Source: Gordionus sp. m RMFG-2023 (Eukaryota > Nematomorpha > Gordioida > Chordodea > Parachordodidae). From it: a stretch of DNA of 64,000 nt. Below, in pieces: positions 1 to 10,161 of the stretch. Each line of letters starts with the position of its first letter. The stretch's first letter is position 1. The translations under genes and the position numbers were made by a program. The DNA lies in assembly GCF_954871325.1 (NCBI RefSeq), contig NC_088775.1, positions 8,967,561-9,031,560 of the forward strand, read 5' to 3'. The notes under the pieces were generated by a model. That model was not told where the DNA came from, did not search any database, and saw only the letters and a program-made list of their open reading frames with translations.

Positions 1-194
1 GCCCTTGTGATTCTCAATTAGATTCTCGCATTGAGGCTTTTTTAGAAAAGGGGATTCCTTTTTTTTGACAATCCTTATTGCTATTTTCCTGCCTAATATA
101 TTTAAGAATTTTATGGATGGATTGGGGAGCGGGATCTCTCAAAACGTAAAGATTAGGGGGAACGTAGATTAAAAAAAAATCTAACAGGTCAAGA
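1..194 (-). other. Open frame fragment beside a miniature element, unrecognised
   Basis: On the minus strand, roughly positions 160 down to 25 read as an open frame (for example LRDPAPQSIHKILKYIRQ) after a pyrimidine-rich tract, so it could be a decayed or partial exon. No family is recognised. The frame runs in from the inserted miniature element at 195-557, so its upstream part is not host coding sequence. Chance remains possible. Confidence 0.2.
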
Positions 195-557
195 CATAGG
201 CATAGCCAGGTGAGGGCAAGAGGATATCCTCTCTTCAAAAATTTATTAAGTATCATTTCAAGCTATTAAACATTTTTCCATTACACCCCCACCCCCTCCC
301 TCTACTCCAACCTTCTCTCCGCTAAAAATATTTTGAATAATATCAAACAATAATTTAAAGGAAAAATAAGTATTAATTGTTATTTAAAAAAATTACTATA
401 CAAATTTTTTTTAAAAATACCCCAAAACTATTATTTAAAAGATGTAACATAGCCAAATGCCTGCTACAAGATTATATTAAAGATATCTCATAATTGTAAG
501 AAAAACTAAGCTAATAATGCTACCTACTCCCTTAACAAATTCCTGGCTATGCCTATG
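195..557. mobile_element. hAT-like miniature element (CATAGGCRTAGCCAGG termini)
   Basis: The left end is CATAGGCATAGCCAGG and the right end is its near-perfect inverse, CCTGGCTATGCCTATG. The interior is AT-rich and non-coding. The flanking octamers ggtcaaga and ggataaga match at 6 of 8 bases, consistent with an aged 8-bp target duplication. The ends belong to the same family as the 1.15-kb element at 51531-52683. Confidence 0.7.
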
Positions 558-1134
558 GGATAAGAGGAGTTCCAATTAGAAGGAGAAATGATGTAACGCT
601 TAACACATCCCATACATAAAATCAAGACGCTTGTCATCCACGTTAAAAGTGCCTATCCTATTGAGAAAACGATGGAAATCAAAAATTTGACGGTCAACTT
701 ATTAAGTTTGGCATGTCGCCAAAAAAAGCGGCTGACTTTAAGACAAGAGGAACAGTGCTTTTAGTCATCGGGAGTGTTGGGGGGGGGGGGGGTGAAGGTC
801 GATTAGTGGGTGTCTCTAGAACCATTTATTTATACATAATAAGAACAACGAAGTTAGAATTAACTATATAAAATATAAGTAATATAAACTTACCATCCCA
901 GCATATTTGGAATGTTCTTGCGTCGAAGCTCAAAAAGTTTAACATTTGGAGCGTTTGGTTGACATACAAAAAATATATAAAAGGAAAAACTTTGAAAATT
1001 TTAAATATTCTTATACTATGCGATATATACCAAGAATATTTTTACATGTTAGAATTGAAATGTTAATTTTATGACCATAGATTGGATATACATATATATA
1101 TATATAAAAGATATATTAAAAAAATTTTCTATGC
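558..1134. other. Non-genic stretch with a G14 run
   Basis: Positions 560-770 are somewhat less AT-rich than their surroundings, but I find no frame worth naming. A run of about 14 G lies at 779-792. The rest is AT-rich sequence with no recognised feature. Confidence 0.4.
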
Positions 1135-1219
1135 AGTAAAAAATAGCTAATAGGGCGCCTTTTTCTGCCAAGTAATTTTGGCAGTAGCGCGCTACTTTCA
1201 GTAGTGTTTGACAACACTA
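1135..1219. mobile_element. End fragment of an AGTAGCGCGCTAC-type hAT element
   Basis: The segment ends GTAGCGCGCTACTTTCAG followed by tagtgtttgacaacacta. It shares the AGTAGCGCGCTAC block and the TGTTG/CAACA-type end with the element at 49330-50544. Only one end is recognisable, so this is a fragment. Confidence 0.5.
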
Positions 1220-1410
1220 ACATTATATTTAAAATTATTGAGAAATCCTAAATGGTTCGGACAAGATTTTCTTTAGCTGAGCTCTGTTAGGAGGCTAGTA
1301 ATTTGGGCTGAGAAAATAGAGGAACCTCTCAAAACTTTAAATCTTTCATCTGAAGCTGAACAAATAAGTAAATATACTCAGCAGACCATTCAACCACTCC
1401 CTCTATTTAT

Positions 1411-1605
1411 CAGAGACCAGCAGTCCCAGCCCGTGTAGGCCGGGCACCATATATTTAAATCGCCATTATTATCTAAAAATTAAAAATAAATATAGTATAT
1501 AGGAAGGCTGGGCCAATTTTTTTTTAGAGTCCAGACCGGGTCGAGTCTAAAATATAAAACTCTGGCCTGTCCGGACCTTGCAAATGGTACCACTGGATGT
1601 CTCTG
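1411..1605. mobile_element. hAT miniature element, CAGAGACC ends, GC-rich islands
   Basis: The left end is CAGAGACCAGCAGT and the inverse of the right end is CAGAGACATCCAGTGG. The interior carries GC-rich blocks (AGCCCGTGTAGGCCGGGC, GACCGGGTCGAG) that stand out in this AT-rich DNA. Related copies are at 5184-5286, 15969-16091, 24698-25029 and 35318-35422. No clear target duplication is seen here, so it is probably old. Confidence 0.6.
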
Positions 1606-1857
1606 GTAAAAATATCATGTTTCGTATATTTTTTTTCAAGTAATATTTTTGCTATATTATTTTATAATTTTACATTCTAATCCCATGTTATATTATGTAG
1701 ATGGTATTGGCCCCTAAATATTAAATATTTTTTTTGTAAAATAAATATACCAGCTTATAATCATTTCGTTGATCTTCATATCATAAATATAGTGTCCTTT
1801 TTAGTAAACTTGAAAAAAATTTTGTTATTATTTTACACAAGGTTTTAATCTTATTAG

Positions 1858-2240
1858 GAACAGGGATCTTCATGGGCCTTAATTTTTTGATCAAGCCCGA
1901 CCCAGGCCCGGGGTAAAAAAATTTCCAGGCTAACCCAACCAAGCCCATGATAATTATCAAAAATATTTCCCAAGCCTATTATAAAAATTTAATTTATTGC
2001 ACTTAATAAAAATAAACAATATTTAAGTGTATTTAGGGCAATCATTTTGTTTACAAATAATATAATTTATTATTTTATTGGAAGAAAAAAATTGAAAATA
2101 TACTTTTTTTGTTATCAACTTTTAAATAAGTTTAAATTTAAATTTAAAAAATTTAAACGCAAGCCCGACCAAAGCCCATTTAAAAAAATTTTAATAACTC
2201 AGGCTTGGCTCAGACCCGCTAGAAAATATAATATTAATTA
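1858..2240. mobile_element. Degenerate element of the GGCCCGGG-island family
   Basis: The segment opens with cagggatcttcatgggcc, contains CCCGACCCAGGCCCGGGG near 1898, and has further CCCGACC and GGCTCAGACCCGC blocks near 2165 and 2205. The layout of GC islands separated by AT-rich filler matches the CAGAGACC elements. The ends are too worn to place exactly. Confidence 0.45.
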
Positions 2241-2502
2241 CTGGGTTTATGCGCACCGGGTCGCCCTTTAAAGAAATGATTCAGATTGTTAATTCTACCG
2301 AAAAAGAACCCACAATTTTATTTTCTGGGAAGGGGCGAGGCAAGGGTATTTTCGATAATTTTTTTATAAAAAAATTATTAATTGAATTTTTTTTCACCAA
2401 TTATTTTCCGCGATTTATTGGGATTACAAGAAATTTATATATCTTTTTTAAATTGGTTTGAAGCGTGGGACAACTAAAAACACGGCGCAGTGTCCAGACA
2501 AC

Positions 2503-2692
2503 AAGAGTCAATTTGTTTGACTAAAAAAACTCAGCTGATCCATTTTGGAGTCGGTCGGCGCAGCCTCAAATGAGAGACAATTTGTTTTACTAAAAACTCA
2601 ACTGATCCGTTTTGGAGTCAGTAGGCGCAGTCTCGAGATGAGAGTGAATTTGTTTAACTAAAAAATCAGCCGATCCGTTTTGGAATTGGCTA
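2503..2692. repeat. Tandem repeat, about 68 bp x 2.7 copies
   Basis: Three successive units share the block atttgttt-actaaaa-ctca-ctgatccgttttggagt. Unit starts fall near 2511, 2580 and 2648, a period of 68-69 bp. Copies are diverged by point changes. It lies upstream of the leucine-rich-repeat gene, and no coding potential is evident. Confidence 0.75.
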
Positions 2693-2976
2693 GAAATGAA
2701 CCACGATATCAACACTTTAGACTTTCTCAACAAAAAAATTTTTTTAAAAAAAAAATCTCCATTAATTACACGCTAGATTTTAAAAAATATTTTAAAAAAA
2801 TGGAGACCTAAAATTTTCCATAATTATTAAGATTGAGTAAATAATACTTTAAAATAATTTGTATTTATTTATTATGCACCTTTAAATTTTAAAAAGATAT
2901 TAGAACAAACACTATTTTCTAGATTTTTTATTATATCCATTCAAAATTTTACGCCCTTAGGAAAAAAAATTTATAT

Positions 2977-3610
2977 ATGTACTTTTTGTGTATTATTCCT
3001 ATAATTATATTTCATCGCACGGTCGAAGCGTATTTAACTCAGTGTAAATATGATGGCGAATTGAGCGGCATGTGCGTAAATACTGACCCCACTATCATTA
3101 AAAACTTTACAACAACATTTAATTCGAAATTAAATAATTTATATATGAGGCATATTAGCACGCGTCGTTTAGAAGAAGATCTCCTGACAAATGTCAGCAC
3201 AAGAAGATTAATTTTCTTTATGAATTCCGTCGAATATATTCATCCCAAGACTTTCGCCATGTGCCAGAAGTTGGAACGCCTAGAACTTTTAAATTCGTTG
3301 AGGCAAAGCGTATTTTTCGATTTCGTGAAATTTTCTACCCCCGCGTTAAAAATCTTAATCATTAGACACAACGACATAATCTCGTTTGTATTCGAGCCAC
3401 TTTCCAGTGATAATACTCCGTTTCTAAGCGGAATCGAAGCTCTCGATTTAAGGTATAATAATTTACGAACCCTAGGCATTGACTTATTATCCAATTTTCC
3501 GTCCTTAAAATCGCTAAAGTTAGCGAGTAATCCATTGGTGTGTCCTTGCGATGATTTAAATAACCCGCGTCAAAACATTATCAAATGGTTATCCGTGGTA
3601 GAGTCCGTCG
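2977..3610 (+). CDS. LRR gene exon 1: signal peptide, LRRs, start of LRRCT cap
   Basis: The ATG at 2977 opens a 249-codon frame that ends at 3726. Codon use is less AT-biased than the flanks, which supports real coding. The repeats and the CPC of the C-terminal cap are clear. The residues after about codon 215 (IHYLFIILFQRIR onwards) no longer look like this family, so I end the exon near 3610 in phase 1. Confidence 0.7.
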
Positions 3611-6452
3611 GTTGGAGCGGTTCGTGCATTCATTATTTATTTATAATATTATTTCAACGTATTCGTATTAGCAGAAGTCCGCAAAATGGCAACCTTGCCC
3701 GACTTGGCCAAATTTTTTTTTACTAAGATTGCCCAGTCAAGCCCGCTTCTGTTTATATTTTAATTCAAGGTTTAACCCGAAATACATGTAGCGAAACACT
3801 AAAATAAAAAAATTTTTATGATATCGGGGAGTTTATAAAAAAACATGGGACGTGGAACCCGGTTTTGATGGACCCAAATCCGGATCCATTTTTATAGTGG
3901 GGATTTTCATAATTCAGTAAAAAAAAAAATTTTTTTACCGCTTTTGTATTTTTCAAAAATTTTCTGGTCTTTATGCTTCCATCTTATAAGGTAATTATCT
4001 TGTTTCAATTTATATCATTTTTAGAAAGTGAAATGTTGTGATTTTTTATATAGGAATGTGCGTTGCTTCTCTTGTTGAAGGAAAATATTGAGAATTTGTA
4101 GCAGGCGTGTGACCAAGGGTGGGGAAATCGCCAACCCCCTCCATTGAAATTTGTCTATTCATACATTTAAAGCTAATAAAAATTCCCCGCCCCCCTCATA
4201 TCTATAATTCAAATTTTTTAAAGAAAAGACATTTTTATATAAAAAAAAATGAAAACCCAAAAATTATTTTTATAAAAATCTTATATATTTACAGGGCCTA
4301 CAATAAATAGACCTAAAGAACTCTAATAAAATTTATGGGGAAAGCTCACTTAATAGGCACCCTCTCTTATCAAAATCCTGAAACACCTATGCTTTGTAGT
4401 GCCGGTTAGTGATCTTCATTGTCTAATTTTCAAGCCCGGCCTAGCCCAAAATTTTTTTATAAAAATTTTTACTGACCTCCAGATCCCGAAGTAAATTTTT
4501 TTTTTTAATTTACCTTAAAAGCCCGACTCGAAATAAAAATAAAAATTATTATTTGTGCGCCCGGCCTAGTCCAAATTTATTTAAATATAGAAAAATTAAA
4601 TTTTTTAAAAAAAATATATTATCGCCTTGATGCTTGCAAGAATTTTTAAGATATATCAATTTATTTGATAAAATGTAATTGTATCATATTTGAAAATTTG
4701 AGCCCAACCTGCCCGACCCTAAATTATTTTTTAAAATAGAAACGACCCAGCTCGGCCCGAAACTACATATCTCTGTTGTAGGTATTAATATTTTATTAAT
4801 GATAATAATGGCTTAGCGATTAAAGAAAACATTTTAAAACATTAAATTATATAATAATTTAAAAAAATTTTTACTTGTAAATTACGTGTATACTCTGTAA
4901 AAAATATATATATATAAGGTTATGTTATTTATTAGTCAATATTTCCTTATGCTCTCCAAATCCTGAACCCGGACCCAGACCGGACCGTCTTTTTTTGTCG
5001 AAGAGTTCACATCCCTGTTATAAATTATGCACTTCACGAAGTACCACTTCATTCGAATATCAGCATTCGTATAATTCAACCCAAGAATTTTTTTTGTTCA
5101 TTTATTAATTTTTATGTCCATTGCAGACCTCTCATTCGTATTATATTCATGTAGCGTATTTATTTTCGATATAATAAAGAAATCAGAGACCTGTAGAGAA
5201 GGCCCAATTGATATTTTTTGAGATTTTTCCCCCACCCCTGGTTTTATATTTTCAGACCCGGCCCGGGTATATTTCTAGGGCCTCTGGTATAAATATAGGA
5301 ACAATAAGCATTATATCAAACCTTATTATTGTTCTAAAATCAACAAAAAATAATAATTAAATAAATCGGTTTCCAACAACTACCACAAAAAGTGAAGGCA
5401 GACTTAGCCATGGTCACATGTAGGAGCCCCCAATGCGGAAATCAGATTTATCCTATACTTTCGAGTTCATTGAATGTCTGTCCTCACACCTTTCGCACAG
5501 ATATTATGAGCGGGCATTCGTTCAATCACATATACGTTTTCTTTTCTGTGATGCTCTGCCTGGTGGCTATTAAAATGGCATATACTTTGATGAGAGCTCT
5601 TAGTAAGTTTTTAAATTTAGTACTTCTACATCTTACATTTTCTTATATCTATATGTTACGTTACATTCAATTCGCAATCAGTCAAATAGATATATTGCCT
5701 GTAATAATATCTTATAAAATGTTCTAACAGGATAGGTATTCTACATTTATGGTTGAATACATTTCAGGAAAGATTAGAATATTGAAAATTTTTTAAAAAA
5801 TGAAAGACAATCATTTATTTTTTAAAACAGATTTTGCCTAAAATAAATGTATTCCAGTAATAAATGTTAAAAAAAGATGCCAATCATATAAATTTTGGAC
5901 AAAGATTTTTAACTTTTGAGTCTTTTTTATTTTAGCTAAAATATTAATCATTCAATTTTAAGGTAGTGAGGCCGTGTCAACACTCAGGTTAACTTTAAAA
6001 CTTATTTATTAAGCCTAGGATTGAATAAATATTACTAGTAATTTATGTATTTCAGGTCGACCCAGGTACTATAAATCTAAATCACTTCTTTCTTTTTAGC
6101 CTGTTTTGAAGAAGCTATATGACGGCTAAAACAGCTGTTTAGAAATAATCTGAGCGTTGAATCTGAAGAGCTTCGATCCAAATCAATTTTTTGAAATATT
6201 AAAATTTCTGAAAATTTAACTTTTCTAATTTTTTTTTAAAAATTGGACATAGCTTTACAAAATATTTGTTTAAAATATAAATAAAATTTATGTATCTTGT
6301 TATGTTATATTGAAAACATGTCAGGAACCACTACACACACTTCCGAAATCATTCAAGAGATAGAGAAAAGATATAAGGACTTCCTAGTTTCCGATATAGT
6401 TCTTCAGAGTGATGGAATAAGCTATGAAACGTATTCAGGAAAATCGGATTAA
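2977..6452 (+). CDS. Leucine-rich-repeat single-pass membrane protein (three-exon model)
   Basis: My model joins 2977-3610, 5408-5602 and 6325-6452 (957 nt, 318 residues plus stop). Exon 1 starts with a signal-peptide-like segment (MYFLCIIPIIIFHRTVEA), then about five leucine-rich repeats (for example FLSGIEALDLRYNNLRTLG) and the start of a C-terminal cap (NPLVCPCDD, then KWLSVVESV). Exon 2 would supply the remaining cap cysteines (TCRSPQCG, VCPHTF) and one membrane helix (YVFFSVMLCLVAIKMAY). Exon 3 gives a short tail ending YETYSGKSD. The exon 2 donor (TTA|GTAAGT) is strong and its phase 1 matches exon 3 (acceptor TCAG). The exon 1 donor is weak, and other junctions in the same area are possible. 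If exon 1 stands alone, its frame runs to 3726. Expected at the cell surface, ligand unknown. An AATAAA lies near 6686. Confidence 0.5.
4400..5286. mobile_element. Cluster of GC-island hAT miniature elements in the LRR gene intron
   Basis: At least three worn copies lie here: about 4410-4780 (TAGTGATCTTCATTG, then AAGCCCGGCCTAGCCC, ending GGCCCGAAACTACATATCTCTG), about 4970-5015 (CCCGGACCCAGACCGGACCG), and 5184-5286 (CAGAGACCTGTAG to GGGCCTCTG, with CAGACCCGGCCCGGG inside). They are assigned by the shared ends and GC blocks. No target duplications could be matched. Confidence 0.5.
5408..5602 (+). CDS. LRR gene exon 2: cap cysteines and transmembrane helix
   Basis: The frame is open from 5392 to 5727, and the coding-like part ends at a near-perfect donor TTA|GTAAGT after 5602. 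It carries four cysteines (CRSPQC, VCPH with one upstream and one in the helix region) and a hydrophobic helix. Acceptor choice is uncertain: TTAG at 5407 gives phase agreement with exon 1. A decayed copy of this exon and the start of its intron lies at 9016-9190. Confidence 0.55.
6325..6452 (+). CDS. LRR gene exon 3: cytoplasmic tail and stop (or independent 44-codon ORF)
   Basis: The frame from the ATG at 6318 to the stop at 6452 encodes a polar, acidic 44-residue peptide with balanced codon use (SEIIQEIEKRYKDFLVSD). An AG at 6323-6324 would let it serve as a terminal exon in the phase required by the exon 2 donor. I favour that over a free-standing small ORF because the phase fits and such tails follow membrane helices. 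Confidence 0.4.
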
Positions 6453-8515
6453 AAACAAACATAGCATCTTAAATTGTAAATATTATATATTATATTGAAC
6501 CTTATATTATTAATTTTTATTTATACAAAAATATTTATTAAATTTTATGCATATTCAAATTTATTATTGACTATAATTATTTTAATTTAATTATGTTTCC
6601 AAGAATATCAAAAAAAAAGAAATTTGCAAACTTTTAGAAACTTCGTCGAAAAATAAGAAATAAGCTTTTATTTTATATATATAAAAAATAAAATCATGAT
6701 TTTAATTCAAATTTAAAAATTTCTGAATGTTTTGAAACTTTTCGAATTTCTTCAATATAATAAAACATATTAACAATTAATTTAAATAAAGAAATAACTT
6801 ATATATGTGGTATCCGGATATGGAAATGGAATCCATGGGAGATTCGTAATCTCTCAATTTTGAATCATTTATTAAGGACGATTTTTAAATTTTAAAACAA
6901 GTGAAAAAAATTTTTAAAATGATTATGGCAATAAAAAAATTTGGAACAATTAAGTAACTTATATTTCAAATGATTGGTCATAAATTAAAATTTGCAATAA
7001 AAAAATTGTTTATTTATATTTTAAGTGAAGATTTGTTTTGTTTTTTTTCGCCTGTTTTATTTTCGTCCGTCTGTTTTATTTTGGTCTGTTTTTTTTCGTG
7101 TTTTTTTTGTCCTTTTTCTTTCTCGAAATAAACCGTTTTTCATATCTAATTAGAGCCAATGTATAGTAAAAGTTTTTAAAAAAACTTTGAATTGTGTATA
7201 ATATAAAATTTAAATGACCTGAAATTTTTTTTTGTTTAAGATTAAATCGAATCTCAGTGGAATAAGGGGGGGGGGCAAGAGCGGAATCTGCCTTTTCCAT
7301 TTTAAATGTTTTTTCTTTAAAATATACCTCTCTATTTTTGTAAAAATAGATATTTAATGCTTTATTTTTATGATAAATATTATCCATATATAAACAATGT
7401 TGCAAATTATAAATCCAAAAATAATTTTGTAAGCCGAGTTTCGTTCAAATCAACAGCAAAATTCATTTCTTGGAGTGAATTGTGAGAAAACAAAGGTGAA
7501 TTTAATACAAAATAACTTTTAAAAAAAAGATTATATTTTTATATATGTGTAAATCTATATAATATCTATAAGTTTGCGCCATTCCCCCCCCCCCCGGGAT
7601 TCTTGGATGTAGTTATGTCACTCTTGCCCCCTCCCATATTAGTCTTTTTGAGCCAGATTCAAAAAATGATTTTAATTGTAAATATATATCATGATAATTG
7701 TAATGCACATAATATTATGCTCCCTAGATTGACTATTCATCAGTGGCGTCATAAACCTTTACAATATCAAGAGACTCGAAATAATTTTTTTAAATGACCC
7801 TAATTTTTAACATTTTCAAAATTACCCTTTTTATAATATATATTTTTTAAAAAATTCAAAATATTTAGAGGGCTCTTTAAATTTTTTCATAGAGCATCTA
7901 GCTCCTGTGCACTCCCCCCCCCCCCAGTGGCGCTACTGCTATTTATTATATTATTAAGTGTGCATACATTGAGGTCAGTGTAGTCAATATGATTGGCTGT
8001 ACTATGGCGGACTTCTTTCGTAAAAACTTTTTAAGCCAATCAAAATTATTCCTCTAAACTTCCTCCCTCGCCCCCCTCTCCTTTAATTCTCTAGAAAAAT
8101 GTTGTACTTTTGTCGAACCCAGAATTTAAATGTGTAAGGAAAGTTTTGATAAATAGTTTCATTTTTATTCATATAAAGTCCAATATTCTAAGAAAATTCT
8201 AAATTATGTAATTTTTTACTTAATTGCACATGGATTTGGTTTTTGATATGATACTCTCTAATGATCCATTTTATCATATCCTACATTCTCTGGCACTTTG
8301 TACATTCATTTAAAGATTTTAGACATCTCATTCCAAAGGGTTCTTATCATTATTTCAAGAAATAAAATATAGCTGCAAAGTTTATAATTAAGAAAAAATA
8401 CAGGATAAAATAAATTTGTAATTCTTTCTGAGGAAAAAAAATTGGGGATGGAATTAAATCAGTTGTATTCATCAATATAAACACGTGATTCAAGCTCCAT
8501 GGTTGTTTGAGATTT
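6453..8515. other. AT-rich intergenic stretch
   Basis: No gene is seen. It contains an AATAAA near 6686, polyT/polyA tracts, a C run near 7584-7596 and another near 7913-7925. The words cagtggcgtcataaac (7740) and ccagtggcgctact (7925) look like worn hAT-type element ends. The open frames here are compositionally biased and not credible. Confidence 0.4.
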
Positions 8516-8521
8516 TAACTA

Positions 8522-8635
8522 TCTAACACTAAATTATCTATTGTTCAACCTCCGCCTTCTCTTCCACTTCCCTACGATTTTCATCACCATGTTGTTAGAA
8601 GCAAATTGATAATGCTCGATGAACTTCATTAACCA
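8522..8635 (+). other. Possible orphan terminal exon, unrecognised
   Basis: A 37-codon open stretch (SIVQPPPSLPLPYDFHHHVV, then RSKLIMLDELH and stop) uses C- and G-ending codons unlike the surrounding AT-rich DNA. No family is recognised, and no partner exon is identified. It could be a relic of the locus whose decayed exon lies at 9016-9190. Confidence 0.2.
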
Positions 8636-9015
8636 ATATTAATTGCTTTAATGGCTAAATAAATGCGATCCTATAAGTTGAAAAAAAAAATTTGGCAAGC
8701 AAAATTCGGCATTTTTGCAAAAGAAAACATAGAATTTTTATATATACGTCAAAAAATTCAAAGAAATTTTTTTTTTAGATATAATACTTTTTGGGAACAC
8801 AAATATGAAATTGTGTCTTTATTTTAATATTGTTTTATAATTTTATAATGTTATGATAAAAAGTTTTAATAAATAAAAGCTTTTATAATAAAAATAATAA
8901 TATTCTAAAATTTAAAAATTATTATAAAAATTGGAAATATTTTATATATTTTAAAAAATAATTGATAAACGTTCGAATTCCCCAACGTGAAAAATAAAAT
9001 ACGCCTCTCGCTTGG

Positions 9016-9190
9016 ATATTATGAGCGGATGTTCGTTCAATCGTGTGTATGTTTACTTTTCCCAGTGCTTTGCTTAGTGGTCAGTAAAATGGTGTATACT
9101 TAGATCATAGCTTTGAGTTAGTTTTGGTCTTTATTTTTCCTTCTATTACTTCAGCCACATATATTTTACATTTTCTTCTATCTATAAAAC
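9016..9190 (+). pseudogene. Decayed copy of LRR gene exon 2 and adjacent intron
   Basis: The block atattatgagcgg-tgttcgttcaatc and the following membrane-helix coding region align with 5495-5602. The similarity continues into the intron (acattttcttctatctata versus acattttcttatatctata). Because intron sequence is shared, the copy arose by DNA duplication rather than retrotransposition. In-frame stops (for example tag after gctttgct) and the loss of the GTAAGT donor show that it is dead. Confidence 0.6.
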
Positions 9191-9972
9191 TTACTTAAAA
9201 AATAAAAATATTATTATTATGAATAATAATGATAAAGCGATATTTCGGTAAGAAATTTTAACATTTTAAGCGGCAATGTTGAACCCTTCCAGTGTTTGAA
9301 GAGTATAAAGTATAATTAATATTATATTAATAAAATAATTTATTTTCCATTTATTTAGACATTCGTGTTCATGCCTCCACGCTCTCCTTATTTTTTATAA
9401 CTGAGTAAACAATTCAAATTTATTTTATTCTGCTATTTATTTTAAAAGAATCATATATATTTTTTTTTTATTAATGTGATGAGAAATAAATTTATTGCAA
9501 GGAAACCCCAAATTTAAGAATCAATTATAAAATAATATTATTATAAATTATAACTACCGAAAATAAAAAATAAAGAAATATTAATGATGATGATTTTTTA
9601 AAATTAACAAAAATTAAAGGTAAACTAATGTTATAAAAACTATCCGCTAATGCATGAGATAAGAAAAAAAATACAATGTATATCGGTAAAACAGAATAAT
9701 ATCGGAGAATATTGATGATATTATATTTTCAAGTATGATAGATGGGTAATAACATATTTCAATCAAAAAAGTATAATAATATATATATTAAGATAAGTTC
9801 GAAGGCGGCAGATTTATCAAAAAAAAAAGAAAGGGGAGGTGTAAAACTATATAATGCACATATTATTTCATTTAGAAAATCAGTAGGGAACAAAATTATT
9901 CTAATGCAATCTCTTTCATGAAAAAAATGATAAATATTCTTCATTTTATGGTATAAGACCTGTAAAATGTTT
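9191..9972. other. AT-rich gap between the LRR locus and the 3' end of Mhc
   Basis: No gene, RNA or clear repeat is seen here. Confidence 0.4.
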
Positions 9973-9978
9973 TTTATT
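9973..9978 (-). terminator. Candidate poly(A) signal of Mhc
   Basis: The minus strand reads AATAAA here, about 130 nt beyond the stop codon of the terminal exon. A second AATAAA overlaps the stop codon itself (GAATAAATG, 10107-10112), but using it would leave almost no 3' UTR. The assignment is by sequence only. Confidence 0.4.
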
Positions 9979-10107
9979 AAAAAAAAAACTAATTATTGTT
10001 ATATTAAAAATCAATTTGAAAAAAAATATATAAATATTGTCACAAAACATTTGAAATTCATTATTTGTTATAATATATAAAATTTTAAAAATGTGTTGAA
10101 GGATCAT

Positions 10108-10161
10108 TTATTCGAGGTCTTCTAAGGCTCTTCTGGGTGACCTGGGCATGGGACTTGGTCG
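10108..10161 (-). CDS. Mhc: Mhc exon 37, terminal tailpiece exon (residues 1962-1978)
   Basis: After AAATTAG, a phase-0 frame reads [17 protein letters not shown] and stops. Its GC-rich codons stand out from the AT-rich flanks, and its phase fits exon 36. The two Ser-Pro motifs next to Arg ([10 protein letters not shown]) look like kinase sites, and non-helical tailpieces of invertebrate muscle myosins are known phosphorylation targets. Confidence 0.75.
   Translation of the reverse strand, partial: RPSPMPRSPRRALEDLE

Noticed and set aside
7076-7405. 109-codon minus-strand frame rich in Lys and Phe
   Set aside because: Composition follows homopolymer-rich AT DNA; no motif or splice context supports it.
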